Made by a program: the position numbers and the translations under genes. This document shows, one piece after another, positions 29,887 through 38,695 of a stretch of DNA of 64,000 nt (the first letter of the stretch is position 1; every line of letters begins with the position of its first letter). The stretch covers positions 61,764 to 125,763 of the forward strand of contig JAFUNR010000036.1 of NCBI GenBank assembly GCA_017472965.1. Reading direction: 5' to 3'. Under the pieces are notes generated by a model. That model searched no databases and was not told the DNA's origin. It was given only the letters and a program-made list of their open reading frames with translations. The stretch comes from Oscillospiraceae bacterium (GTDB taxonomy: Bacteria; Bacillota; Clostridia; Oscillospirales; Ruminococcaceae).

Positions 29887-32535
29887 TTATTCCCGGTAAA
29901 GATAAACCTGTCCGGTGATGCCGGTGGGGGTTGGCTCCAGCGGCCACTGGTCGGGGGTGTTGGCGCGGGTATAGGGCAGATCGCCGCACTGCCGGTGCAG
30001 CGTGGTGGCCACCTCGATGGCAAGCTTGTTTTCACCGGCGCGGCAAAGCGCTGTGATATCATACCGGAAGGGCGGCAGGATCTGGATGCCGGCGCTTTTG
30101 CCGTTGACGAACACCTCGACGCCTTCGTAAGCATCGGTGATCTCCAGCGCGGCAAAGGATGTATCCTTATCAAGAGAAAAACAGGTCTCGTACCGGATGA
30201 AGCCGGAGAAGGAGGGATCGGTGAGGTGATAGCTCTGCGGCTGCGCGATGGGTCGTTTGCCGGTAAATGCGGGGTAATCGATGCTGCGGCAGGTGCTTTC
30301 CGTAAAAGCGGTCAGCCCGGTTTTTTCGCCGCGCAGAGAAAGAGGCTCGGAGGCATCCGGACAGGCCCCGGCGATCAGGATCATGCTTTCGGCGGGTGCA
30401 AGGGTGACGGCTACGCAGCCGTTTTCCTGTTCCGGTTTCACCAGCCGATTTTCCCATGCATCGTAGCGAACGACGGGCAGGGCGGACGGCAGCCGGACAG
30501 AGCCGGTGTAGGGGCGGGTATCCTCGTTGAATAAATAGAAAATTTCCTGTTTGCCGGTTTGATGCAGCACACGGATGCGGTTGTTTTCCGGCGAAAGCCG
30601 CACGCTGCGCAGATTCATCCGGTCTGCCAGCGCGGCCAGTTCGTTCAGCGAAAGCACGGAACAATCCGCCAGTGCCGGCGGCAGCGGTTCGCCGGTACAC
30701 AGGCCCTGCGGCAGCTCGTCAATGAATACAGCCGTTCCGCCGGCGGCACGCAGCCGGCAAATGCCCTCCGCGGTCTCCCGTGTGATGAACTGCGCCGTGG
30801 GAACGACCAGCAGCCGGTGGGCGTGACCGTTGACAGTCAGTGTATCGGTGATCCCGGTGCGGTACCACTCCGGTTGGGCGAAAACATCCGAGGGCACATA
30901 GCGGAAATCCACCTGCATATCCCACAGCACACGGGCGGCTTTTTCCATCGGCATACACCGGCCGGTCCATTCGGCTTCGGCGTGGTACAATACCGCGACG
31001 GGTGCTTGCTGCACACCGCCTTCCAGCAGACTGCAGATCCTGTTGCCGTATTGCATCAGCAGGCCGAAATGCCGGTACTGCGGGTTGTGTCCGTGAGCGT
31101 AAAAATGAGGCGGACAGTCCGGATCGGGGAATGCTTTGCAGGTGAAGGCGTGGGGTACAAAGCGGTTGACTCCCCGTACCATAAAATGATCCAGCAGATA
31201 TTTTTCCAACCGCAGACCCTCGCTCCAGCCGTAATTGCCGAAAAGCTCACACATGGTGCGGCCCTTCATCCGCGGAACCAGCTGTCCCATCGAGCTGCCC
31301 AGCTTGCCCAGAGCGTAGTGGAAGAATTCGCCGGTCGCGGTGAAATAGGGATCACGCGCCCGGGTGAAATCCTCGCCGCCGGGATAGACCTGACTGCCGA
31401 TGCAGTCGATACCGGCCCAGTCCTGCCCCATCAGACCGCGGAAATAATGCCCCAGACTGCAGCCGGTGCGGGCGTGCTGTCCGTCGTCCTCAATAACGTG
31501 ACCGATGTATTCCACACCGCGTTCGCGGCACCAGTCGCCGATGGCATGGGAAAAATCCTGCTCCACCAGCCGGGTAACGCAGTCCATATAGGTGTAGCGC
31601 ACCCGGGCAGTGAGGCCGGCATCGCAGTCGTTGCTCCACAAAAGCGGCAGCAGCACGGCATAATTCTCGCCCAGCCGCTGACGCAGTGCCTCCTCCAGCT
31701 CACGGCTCCAGGGAAGATCCTGCGGCTGACCCAGCGTGGTGGGGATCCGGTAGCAGTAATTGTTGCCAAGCTCCGGTTCATCGGAGAAAAAGCCGGCGAT
31801 CACTGTGCCGAATTTGTCCTTGTAACGGGCGTAGTGCGGCTCATACACCGCATCGATCTGCAGCCGGCAGGATGCTTTATCCATCATGTTGATGTAGCTG
31901 CGCCGTGCACCGATATTGCGGGAGAGGAAGCACAGCTGTACCTCCCAGCGGCCTTCCGGCGCATTCCAGTCAAGCACACCGTCCTGTATATAAGACGAAA
32001 GATCCAAAGGCTGCTCCGGTCGGTCTTTGCGCACGGCGGTGACACTGAGGATGCGGTCGTCATGAAAACGGTTGGAGGGCTTCAGGTTGCCGAGGACGGG
32101 ATTGGTGAGCGCATACATGGTACGGGCGTGCCGGCTTTGCTGCAGATGGTCGGCATGGCATTTTTTCTCAACATCCAGCGTGATGCGGCCGTTTTTCACC
32201 GGATAATGCTTGTTCAGCAGCCCCTGCCGCCGCAGCTCTGCGGGGGCGTTTTCCGCGGCGCCGGCGGCGTAGCCGGTGGGGAAGTGCTTGTCATCCAGGA
32301 TCCAGACCTTCATGCCGCGCTTTTCGGCCTCGTCCAGAAGGATATCCATGTCGTGCCACCAGGGCTCCTTGCAGAAGCCCTCATGCGGGCGGGCCTCCAC
32401 GCAGAAGGCACGGATATTGGCATCGTAAACAGCCTTTACCATACGGTGGTAGACTTCTTCGCTTTCGCCGTGTACCCACAGAAACGGCAGCATAAAATTA
32501 TCGGGACCCTGTTCCATCAGATGCGAAAGTGTCAT
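29887..32535 (-). CDS. Large glycoside hydrolase, GH106/alpha-L-rhamnosidase-like
   Basis: 882 aa, no signal peptide. The N-terminal barrel starts with YHRMVKAVYDANIRAFCVEARPHEGFCKEPWW and KVWILDDKHFPTGYAAG, strongly like GH106-type and related plant-polysaccharide glycosidases. FFSDEPELGNNY near 255 and HVIEDDGQHARTGCSLGHYFRG near 350 hold likely acidic catalytic residues. The last 170 residues form a GH2-type galactose-binding jelly roll (FEVFVNGKSAGI-like segment EGVEVFVNGKSAGIQILPPF). The substrate is probably a deoxy-hexose or uronic-acid-containing glycan and cannot be fixed here. Its ATG has AGGAGA upstream, and the 660-aa hydrolase is next in the operon. Confidence 0.75.
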   Translation of the reverse strand: MTLSHLMEQGPDNFMLPFLWVHGESEEVYHRMVKAVYDANIRAFCVEARPHEGFCKEPWWHDMDILLDEAEKRGMKVWILDDKHFPTGYAAGAAENAPAELRRQGLLNKHYPVKNGRITLDVEKKCHADHLQQSRHARTMYALTNPVLGNLKPSNRFHDDRILSVTAVRKDRPEQPLDLSSYIQDGVLDWNAPEGRWEVQLCFLSRNIGARRSYINMMDKASCRLQIDAVYEPHYARYKDKFGTVIAGFFSDEPELGNNYCYRIPTTLGQPQDLPWSRELEEALRQRLGENYAVLLPLLWSNDCDAGLTARVRYTYMDCVTRLVEQDFSHAIGDWCRERGVEYIGHVIEDDGQHARTGCSLGHYFRGLMGQDWAGIDCIGSQVYPGGEDFTRARDPYFTATGEFFHYALGKLGSSMGQLVPRMKGRTMCELFGNYGWSEGLRLEKYLLDHFMVRGVNRFVPHAFTCKAFPDPDCPPHFYAHGHNPQYRHFGLLMQYGNRICSLLEGGVQQAPVAVLYHAEAEWTGRCMPMEKAARVLWDMQVDFRYVPSDVFAQPEWYRTGITDTLTVNGHAHRLLVVPTAQFITRETAEGICRLRAAGGTAVFIDELPQGLCTGEPLPPALADCSVLSLNELAALADRMNLRSVRLSPENNRIRVLHQTGKQEIFYLFNEDTRPYTGSVRLPSALPVVRYDAWENRLVKPEQENGCVAVTLAPAESMILIAGACPDASEPLSLRGEKTGLTAFTESTCRSIDYPAFTGKRPIAQPQSYHLTDPSFSGFIRYETCFSLDKDTSFAALEITDAYEGVEVFVNGKSAGIQILPPFRYDITALCRAGENKLAIEVATTLHRQCGDLPYTRANTPDQWPLEPTPTGITGQVYLYRE

Positions 32536-32570
32536 AGTTTTCTCCTATTTGCTGTATGTATTACAGGATT

Positions 32571-33047
32571 TCAGTGCAGAAACGGATGTGTCTGTTTCAG
32601 CTGCTCCAATAGAGCGGCGCAGCCTTCGTTCACATCGCGCCATGTGGCTTCGAAATCACCGGTGTACCATGGATCGGCCACGCTGCCGGGGCGGGCGGTG
32701 TAGTCCAGCAGCAGCGAAAGCTTTTTGTGAGGGTCGCCGCCGCAGAGGCGCTGCATATTGCGCAGGTTGGATGCATCCATGCCCACCAGAAGATCGTAAT
32801 ACCGGTAATCGGCTGCGGTCAGCTGCCGCGCGGTCTTGCCGGTGCAATCCAGCCCGTGCTCAGCCAGCTTGCGCCGGGCGGGCGGATAGACCGGATTGCC
32901 AAGCTCTTCGCTGCTGGTGGCGGCGCTGGCGATCTCAAAATATTCGGCCAGCCCCGCCTTTTTTATCAGATCCTTCATGACGAATTCTGCCATAGGACTG
33001 CGGCAGATGTTGCCCAGACAAACAAATAAAATGCGGATCTTCTGCAT
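32571..33047 (-). CDS. Low-molecular-weight protein tyrosine phosphatase
   Basis: 158 aa. The P-loop CLGNICRSPMAE has the catalytic Cys10 and Arg16 (C-x5-R-S). The general-acid loop is ADPWYTGDFEATW near 125 (D-P-W). It dephosphorylates tyrosine (or arginine) phosphoproteins, and in Firmicutes often acts with BY-kinases or McsB. A ribosome site AAGGAG precedes the ATG. It has its own promoter, so it is probably independent of the hydrolase operon that follows after 35 bases, although read-through is likely. Confidence 0.93.
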   Translation of the reverse strand: MQKIRILFVCLGNICRSPMAEFVMKDLIKKAGLAEYFEIASAATSSEELGNPVYPPARRKLAEHGLDCTGKTARQLTAADYRYYDLLVGMDASNLRNMQRLCGGDPHKKLSLLLDYTARPGSVADPWYTGDFEATWRDVNEGCAALLEQLKQTHPFLH

Positions 33048-33076
33048 TGCAAACGCTCCTTACAATTTATAGGTTT

Positions 33077-33106
33077 AGTATAGCGGTGTGCAGCGGATCT
33101 TGTCAA
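33077..33106 (-). promoter_or_regulatory. Promoter of the phosphatase/glycosidase operon
   Basis: On the minus strand TTGACA (33106-33101), 18-base spacer, TATACT (33082-33077). Confidence 0.65.
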
Positions 33107-33174
33107 CGAAAAAACGCCGTTAACCGGATAGAAAAGAGGAAAAACGGACAGAAAAAATCTTTTTGAAAAAACAG

Positions 33175-33203
33175 TTGACAAACGACTCGGAATCGGGTAT
33201 AAT
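33175..33203 (+). promoter_or_regulatory. Promoter of the tRNA-Ser pair
   Basis: TTGACA (33175-33180), 17-base spacer, TATAAT (33198-33203): a consensus promoter about 20 bases before the first tRNA. Confidence 0.85.
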
Positions 33204-33223
33204 AATCAAGCCGTCAAAGACAC

Positions 33224-33312
33224 GGAGAGGTGTCCGAGTGGCTTAAGGAGCCAGTCTTGAAAACTGGTGACTCCGAAAGGGGCCGTGGGTTCGAATCCCA
33301 CCCTCTCCGCCA
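33224..33312 (+). tRNA. tRNA-Ser (anticodon TGA)
   Basis: Acceptor GGAGAGG pairs with CCTCTCC (33302-33308). The discriminator G and encoded CCA follow. The anticodon stem CCAGT..ACTGG encloses CT-TGA-AA, with TGA at 33258-33260. There is a long variable arm (class II) and a GGTTCGAATCC T-arm. It reads UCA and related serine codons. Confidence 0.95.
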
Positions 33313-33367
33313 ACTCCTCTCAATTTGAAGCGGCGAAAATTGAATCAAGTGTAAATCACTTTGCTCT

Positions 33368-33458
33368 GGAGAAGTACTCAAGAGGTCGAAGAGGCGCCCC
33401 TGCTAAGGGCGTAGGGTCAGAAATGGCCGCGAGGGTTCAAATCCCTCCTTCTCCGCCA
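33368..33458 (+). tRNA. tRNA-Ser (anticodon GCT)
   Basis: Acceptor GGAGAAG pairs with CTTCTCC (33448-33454), then G and encoded CCA. The anticodon stem CGCCC..GGGCG encloses CT-GCT-AA. A long variable arm is followed by GGTTCAAATCC. It reads AGC/AGU serine codons and lies 55 bases after the first tRNA-Ser. Confidence 0.95.
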
Positions 33459-33460
33459 GA

Positions 33461-33505
33461 AAGAAACGACAATTTTCGAAGGAAGATTGTCGTTTCTTGT
33501 TTTTA
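33461..33505 (+). terminator. Terminator of the tRNA operon
   Basis: Perfect 13-bp stem AAGAAACGACAAT/ATTGTCGTTTCTT followed by GTTTTT. Confidence 0.85.
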
Positions 33506-33545
33506 ATTCTTCTATCTTCCTTGAACACCGTAAAGGAGACCCGAA

Positions 33546-33875
33546 ATGAAAATTTCCGTTGATGATCTGCAGGCGTATCTGGCTGAACGGTACGGCAGCT
33601 GGGCAACCGAGCAGGGGTTGTTTATGAAGCTTGTGGAGGAGCTCGGCGAGGTCGCCGAGGTTCTGAATAAACGGGCGGGCCGCAAAGCCTCCGATGAAAA
33701 CGATCTGCAGGAGCAGCTGGGCATCGAGCTTGCGGATATGATCCACTATATCGTCGCCATTGCTGCGATCAACAATATTGATCTGACAACGCTCATGCTT
33801 GAAAAGGACAAAAAGGCATCCGTCAAATACCGTCATGCCACAAATCTTGAAACATTTCTGTCCGAAAGAAAATAA
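33546..33875 (+). CDS. MazG-like nucleotide pyrophosphohydrolase
   Basis: 109 aa, a single MazG-type four-helix domain. The metal-binding motif is KLVEELGEVAEVLNKR (E-E-x-x-E) near 27-42, and the second part LGIELADMIHYIVAIA (E-x-x-D) is near 62-77. Such proteins cleave (d)NTPs or modified nucleotides to monophosphates as house-cleaning enzymes. AAAGGAG precedes the ATG. It is followed by a hairpin terminator at 33942-33973. Confidence 0.88.
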   Translation: MKISVDDLQAYLAERYGSWATEQGLFMKLVEELGEVAEVLNKRAGRKASDENDLQEQLGIELADMIHYIVAIAAINNIDLTTLMLEKDKKASVKYRHATNLETFLSERK

Positions 33876-33941
33876 CCGTGATGGCCTGCCGTTCCATCGG
33901 CATACGGCATACGATGAAATTTTCTGACCGATCACCAAAAG

Positions 33942-33973
33942 ACACACCGGCCCGCCCGCCGGCGTGTTTTTTT
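33942..33973 (+). terminator. Terminator after the MazG-like gene
   Basis: Stem ACACACCGGC/GCCGGCGTGT followed by TTTTTTT. Confidence 0.8.
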
Positions 33974-34008
33974 ATAGGAAAAGACAAAAAAATTTCGGCG
34001 AGGAAAAC

Positions 34009-34037
34009 TTGTAATCTTTGTATCTTCGCTTTATAAT
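34009..34037 (+). promoter_or_regulatory. Promoter of the SGNH/GH28 operon
   Basis: TTGTAA (34009-34014), 17-base spacer, TATAAT (34032-34037). The leader of about 125 bases to 34172 can fold (GATACC near 34058 with GGTATC near 34097), but I recognise no riboswitch. Confidence 0.7.
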
Positions 34038-34171
34038 GAAACAGGAAAGCACAGGCGCGGATACCTTGCGGTACGGAGCGTTGTACGGCGCGGATCGGTA
34101 TCGCGGATGTTTTGCAGCCTGCTGCCGGTTTGCTTCTTTTGGACTAAAAACACAAAGCAAGGAGAATGACC

Positions 34172-34825
34172 ATGATTTTTGAAAACAACGATCACATTGT
34201 ATTTGCAGGCGATTCCGTCACCGATGCCGGCAGCGCCGGCGAGGCCAGCGTCCCCATGTTTGACAATCTGGGTCACGGCTATGTGCGCCATATCGACAGC
34301 CTGCTTGCCGCCTGCTATCCCGAGCGGTGCATCCGCGTTACCAATGCAGGCATTTCCGGCCACACCACCCGCGAGCTGCTGGCCCGCTTTGACCGCGATG
34401 TTATGTCACAGAAGCCGGACTGGGTCTCCATCTGCATCGGCATCAACGATGTGTGGCGCCAGTTCGATGTGCCCGCCATCCATGAATATCAGGTGATGCC
34501 GGAGGAGTATGAAAAGAATCTGGAAGAGATGATCGAAAAAGCCAAAAACGGTACAAAGGGCGTTTTTGTGCTCTCTCCTTACTACATCGAGCCGAACCCC
34601 GCCGACAGAATGCGTGCCCGCATGGATGAATATGTGGAGATCTGCCGCCGCCTTGCCGAAAAGCACGGCTGTGTTTTCATCGATCTGCAGAAGCTGTTCG
34701 CCGATTACTGCGGCTACCGTCATTCCTCCTACCTTGCGTGGGATCGTATCCACCCCAATCAGGTGGGCGCTGCGCTGGTGGCCAGAGAATTCCTGAGCCG
34801 CTGCGGCTTTGATTATAACCATTGA
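34172..34825 (+). CDS. SGNH/GDSL hydrolase
   Basis: 217 aa from ATG 34172, seven bases after AAGGAG; an ATG at 34166 is too close to the site. SGNH blocks: block I VFAGDSVTDAG (catalytic Ser), block II Gly in NAGISGHTTRELLAR, block III IGIND (Asn), and block V WDRIHPNQVGA with the Asp-x-x-His pair near 190. No signal peptide is present, so it acts inside the cell, probably as a sugar O-acetyl esterase or carbohydrate esterase, in line with the glycan genes downstream. First gene of a seven-gene operon. Confidence 0.88.
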   Translation: MIFENNDHIVFAGDSVTDAGSAGEASVPMFDNLGHGYVRHIDSLLAACYPERCIRVTNAGISGHTTRELLARFDRDVMSQKPDWVSICIGINDVWRQFDVPAIHEYQVMPEEYEKNLEEMIEKAKNGTKGVFVLSPYYIEPNPADRMRARMDEYVEICRRLAEKHGCVFIDLQKLFADYCGYRHSSYLAWDRIHPNQVGAALVAREFLSRCGFDYNH

Positions 34826-34848
34826 TCTCGTACGGAAGGAGCAGCACC

Positions 34849-35727
34849 ATGAGGATCGAAAAGGTCGCTTCCATCCTTCCCGGACAGGATGGCGCTGTCT
34901 GGGGGGACTATCTGTTTCGCTTTGATTCGGATGGCATCGGCTGGGCCTTTGATGCCCGTCCGCTGGCGAATGCCCGTCCGGAAGCTCCGGTGCAGCTGCC
35001 GCTGCTTGCGCAGTTTCACACCGATGCCGCCGATGCTGTGATCCCGCATTTCAACGCGGTGGCCTTCGGCGCGGAATACTATGCCTCCGGGGATGAATTC
35101 CCGCTGCTGTATGCCAATCTGTACAACAACTATTCTGCCGAGCCCGACCGGCGCGAGGGTGTGTGCTGTGTCTACCGGCCGCAGCGCACCCCGACATCCT
35201 TCACCATGACACTGGTACAGGTCATCCGTATCGGCTTTGTGGGAGATGCCGCGCTCTGGTGCTCCGGCGAAAGGGGCGCAGATGTGCGCCCCTACGGCAA
35301 CTTTGTTGTTGACCGCGAAAAGGGTTTGCTGCATGCTTTTGTCATGCGGGATGTACCCCACACCACCCGCTATTTCACCTTTGCGCTGCCGAAGTCTGAT
35401 GCGGGCGAGTACACGCAGGAATACGGTGTGCCCACCGTCACCCTGCAGCCGCAGGATATTCTTTCGTATTTCGATACCGACTATCACCTGTATATACAGG
35501 GCGCCTGCTGCCACGATGGAAAGATCTGCTCTTCCGAGGGCTTCAATGCAGATGTTCCGCCGGCGCTGCGCCTGATCGATCCCGTCCGTCAATGCCAGCT
35601 GGAAAAAGCCGATCTGGTGCAGCTTGGTTATCCGGACGAAGCGGAATGGATCGATTATTACAAGGGCTGCTGCTATTATAGCGATGCCCCCGGCAATGTG
35701 TACCGCATCGCATTTGAAAACAGCTGA
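34849..35727 (+). CDS. Unknown soluble protein in a glycan operon
   Basis: 292 aa starting at ATG 34849 behind GGAAGGAG. I do not recognise a family. The sequence is mostly beta with repeated stretches rich in Tyr, Phe and Asp (FRFDSDGIGWAFD, LLYANLYNNYSAEPDRREGVCCVYRP, GNVYRIAFEN), suggesting a beta-propeller or beta-sandwich. No signal peptide is seen. A possible carbohydrate-related role is inferred only from its neighbours, the SGNH hydrolase and the GH28-like protein. Confidence 0.7.
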   Translation: MRIEKVASILPGQDGAVWGDYLFRFDSDGIGWAFDARPLANARPEAPVQLPLLAQFHTDAADAVIPHFNAVAFGAEYYASGDEFPLLYANLYNNYSAEPDRREGVCCVYRPQRTPTSFTMTLVQVIRIGFVGDAALWCSGERGADVRPYGNFVVDREKGLLHAFVMRDVPHTTRYFTFALPKSDAGEYTQEYGVPTVTLQPQDILSYFDTDYHLYIQGACCHDGKICSSEGFNADVPPALRLIDPVRQCQLEKADLVQLGYPDEAEWIDYYKGCCYYSDAPGNVYRIAFENS

Positions 35728-35744
35728 AAAGGAGCGCAGTGAGT

Positions 35745-37031
35745 ATGATTTACGCCAACGCCTTTTCCGGTGCGAACGATAACGAGATCATCGAAAACGC
35801 TCTGAAGGCGCTGGATGATGACCGCACTCTTGTCATCACCCCGCGTGTATCCGATACCGGGCCGGAGCGCAGCTGCTGGCTGCTGGAGCGCGCCGTTCTC
35901 ATTCCGGAAAACACCACGGTGATCCTGCGGAACTGCACCGTCAAGCTTTCCGACCGCTGCCGGGATAATTTTTTCCGCTCTGCCAACTGCGGTATGGGCA
36001 TTGCCGATCCTGAGCGTATCCGCAATATCCATCTGCGGGGCGAGGGTGTCAGCACCCTGATCGGCGCCGACCGGCCCCGTGCCACCGGCGACAGCAGCAA
36101 GCTGCTGGCGGATCCCTGCCCCTATGAGGTGGAGGATCTGTGCCGGATCGCGCCGTGGATCCCCGAGGAACGCCGCACGCCGCAGACCATTGCCTTCTGG
36201 GATCGGCACGACCATTCCTTTGGCACGGATATCCATGATCCCAACGAATCCCATTACGGCGACTGGCGCGGCATCGGCGTGCTGTTTGCCAATGTGGAGG
36301 ATTTCTCCATCAGCGGGCTGCGCATCGTGGATTCCCACGGCTGGGGCATTTCGCTGGAGGCCTGCGCCAATGGCCGTGTGGAGAAAATCGATTTTGATGC
36401 CTGTATGTCCAAAGAGATCGGCGGTATGCGGATGAATATGGAAAATCAGGACGGCATCGATCTGCGCAACGGCTGCCACCATATCGTTATCAGCGATATC
36501 ACCGGCCATACCGGCGATGATATCGTTGCCCTGACCGCCATCGCGGGCGATGATGTGCGCCCCGGCGGCAGCCTGCGTTCCACGCATGTGATGCACAGCG
36601 ACTGGTCGCGCCGCGAACGGGATATCCATGATGTGGTCATCCGCAATGTTGTCGGCTATTCCCAGCTGTGCATTCTGGTACGGCTGCTGGCCTGCAATAC
36701 CCATATTTACAATGTGGTCATTGACGGTGTTGTAGATACTGTTCCCGCGGATATCCGGCATCACAGCGCGGTGCTTATCGGTCAGGCAGATTCCGAATAC
36801 GGCAAAAACCTGCCGGACGGCGTACGCAATGTCACGATTTCCAATGTCATCAGCCGCGGTGAACAGTGCATCGTGGTGGGCGGCTATCTGATGGATTCCG
36901 TCATCACCAATGTGATCAATACCAATCCGGATAGCCCCGTCATCCGTGTGGAGCGGGAAAACGGCATGGTCAATGTGACCACGGCGGCGCTGTGCACCGC
37001 CGGCAGCGCACTGATCGAACAGGTAAAATAA
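35745..37031 (+). CDS. GH28-like right-handed beta-helix protein
   Basis: 428 aa from ATG 35745, ten bases after AAAGGAG. It is a parallel beta-helix: successive rungs such as ILRNCTVKLSD, IRNIHLRGEG, DFSISGLRIVDSHGWGISLEAC, HHIVISDITGHTGDDIVALTA and VRNVTISNVISRGEQCIVVGG. NQDGIDLRNGCHHI and TGDDIVAL resemble the Asp motifs (NTDG and G-D-D) of polygalacturonase-type GH28, with the catalytic His region replaced. It is cytoplasmic by lack of a signal peptide. Substrate likely an oligogalacturonide or related glycan, by inference. Confidence 0.7.
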   Translation: MIYANAFSGANDNEIIENALKALDDDRTLVITPRVSDTGPERSCWLLERAVLIPENTTVILRNCTVKLSDRCRDNFFRSANCGMGIADPERIRNIHLRGEGVSTLIGADRPRATGDSSKLLADPCPYEVEDLCRIAPWIPEERRTPQTIAFWDRHDHSFGTDIHDPNESHYGDWRGIGVLFANVEDFSISGLRIVDSHGWGISLEACANGRVEKIDFDACMSKEIGGMRMNMENQDGIDLRNGCHHIVISDITGHTGDDIVALTAIAGDDVRPGGSLRSTHVMHSDWSRRERDIHDVVIRNVVGYSQLCILVRLLACNTHIYNVVIDGVVDTVPADIRHHSAVLIGQADSEYGKNLPDGVRNVTISNVISRGEQCIVVGGYLMDSVITNVINTNPDSPVIRVERENGMVNVTTAALCTAGSALIEQVK

Positions 37032-37052
37032 AAGCGAAAGGTTTCTGGTAAC

Positions 37053-38201
37053 ATGGTTGAACAGGTGCGCGCAAAGCTCAGAGAGCTGAACGGGGAATAT
37101 ATCCGGATATGGGCGGATTTCTGCAGCATCGAAAGCCCCACGCTCTGCAAGGAGGGCGTGGATGCTGCCGGTGAGTTCATTGCACAGATGGCGCGGCAGC
37201 GCGGCTGGAGGGTGGATTATTGCCGTCAGCCGGTATCCGGCGATGCGGTGTGCATCACCATGAATCCGGATGCTCCCGGTGCACCGCTGGCCGTCTCCGG
37301 TCATATCGACACGGTGCATCCGGTAGGGAGCTTCGGCTCACCTGCGGTGCGTATAGAGGGGGAAAATATCTATGGCCCCGGTGTTATGGACTGCAAGGGC
37401 GGTGTTGTGGCAGCGGTGATGGCCATGGATGCGCTGGCGCAGTGCGGCTTTTCGGCACACCCTGTCATGCTTCTGCTGCAGACCGATGAGGAGGTGGGCA
37501 GCCGCCTGAGCGGCAAGGAGACCATCCGCTGGATCTGTGAAAAAGCAAAGGACGCGGCTGCTTTTCTGAATCTGGAGCCCCACACCGCCGGCGGAGTCTG
37601 TCTGAAGCGCAAGGGTATCGTTACCCACCGCTTTGTCATCACCGGCAAAGAGGCACACTCCGCCGCCTGTGCCACGGACGGCGCCAATGCCATTGCCGAT
37701 GCGGCGCACCGCATCCTTGCGCTGGAAAAGCTGAAGGACGCTGAGGGTATCACCTGCAACTGCGGTGTGATCAGCGGCGGCACGGCGGTCAATACCGTGC
37801 CGGGCAGCTGCACCTTTGATGCCAACTTTCGCTTTGCCTCACAGGAGCAGTTCGACTGGATCAGTGCCCATGTCAGGGAGCTGGCCGCACAGGAATTCAT
37901 CCCCGGCTGTACCTGCACGGTGGAACAGCTTTCCATGCGCGTGGCTATGGAGCTGGAGCAGCGCAATCTGGAACTGCTTGAAAAAGCGAACGCTGTATTC
38001 GCAAAGCACGGCCTGCCGCAGCTGGTCTGGTCTGGGCGGGGCGGCGGCTCCGATGCGGCGGATGTGACCTGTTACGGTATCCCGTGTCTGGATTCGCTGG
38101 GTGTGCGCGGTGACGGTTTGCACTCCGTCCGCGAAAGCGGCGAGCTGGCTTCGCTGCTGGATGCCGCCGAACGCGTGGCTGTGCTGGTATGTGGACTTTA
38201 A
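37053..38201 (+). CDS. M20 family metallopeptidase (CPG2/ArgE-like)
   Basis: 382 aa. Zinc-site motifs: SGHIDTVHP near residue 81 (His and catalytic Asp), GPGVMDCKGGVV near 110 (bridging Asp), TDEEVGS near 145 (catalytic Glu and Glu ligand), and GDGLHSVRESGE near 355 (His ligand). A lid/dimerisation domain occupies about 185-300. Such enzymes remove an N-acyl or terminal amino-acid group from small molecules. In this operon it may process an amidated sugar or an N-acyl amino acid. Confidence 0.9.
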   Translation: MVEQVRAKLRELNGEYIRIWADFCSIESPTLCKEGVDAAGEFIAQMARQRGWRVDYCRQPVSGDAVCITMNPDAPGAPLAVSGHIDTVHPVGSFGSPAVRIEGENIYGPGVMDCKGGVVAAVMAMDALAQCGFSAHPVMLLLQTDEEVGSRLSGKETIRWICEKAKDAAAFLNLEPHTAGGVCLKRKGIVTHRFVITGKEAHSAACATDGANAIADAAHRILALEKLKDAEGITCNCGVISGGTAVNTVPGSCTFDANFRFASQEQFDWISAHVRELAAQEFIPGCTCTVEQLSMRVAMELEQRNLELLEKANAVFAKHGLPQLVWSGRGGGSDAADVTCYGIPCLDSLGVRGDGLHSVRESGELASLLDAAERVAVLVCGL

Positions 38202-38244
38202 GCGACGAAAAGAAAAAATTTAATTTATCCGGGAGATGATATCG

Positions 38245-38661
38245 ATGAGTGAAAGCAGGAAGGAACTGATCCGCTCCGTGAAATTTGTGCTGTTTTCCAT
38301 CAGTGCCGGCCTGATCCAGGTGGTCAGCTTTACCCTGATGGAGGAGGTTTTGCACCTGACCCACTGGCTTTCCTATCTGGTGGCGCTGGTGCTCAGCGTG
38401 CTTTGGAATTTTACCCTCAACCGCAAATTCACCTTCCACTCCGCAAGCAATGTGCCCATTGCCATGCTGAAGGTCGCAGGCTTTTATCTGGTGTTCACGC
38501 CGCTTTCCACATGGTGGACTGCGGTGCTCACCGGCGAGGGCTGCGGCTGGAATGAATATCTGGTGCTGGTGCTCACCATGATCGTCAATTTTGTCACCGA
38601 ATACCTGTTCCAGCGGTTCGTAGTGTTCCGCGGCAGTCTGGACACCGCAGTGAAAAAATAA
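38245..38661 (+). CDS. GtrA-like small membrane protein
   Basis: 138 aa from ATG 38245, nine bases after GGGAG. Four helices are predicted: about 12-36, 42-62, 75-95 and 103-122. The charged hairpin LNRKFTFHSA between helices 2 and 3 is the GtrA signature (N-R-x-x-T/W-F). GtrA proteins accompany glycosyltransferases in lipid-linked sugar or teichoic-acid modification; no glycosyltransferase is in this operon. Confidence 0.88.
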   Translation: MSESRKELIRSVKFVLFSISAGLIQVVSFTLMEEVLHLTHWLSYLVALVLSVLWNFTLNRKFTFHSASNVPIAMLKVAGFYLVFTPLSTWWTAVLTGEGCGWNEYLVLVLTMIVNFVTEYLFQRFVVFRGSLDTAVKK

Positions 38662-38695
38662 GAACGGCTCAGCCGGAGCGAAAAGGAGCATAGCT

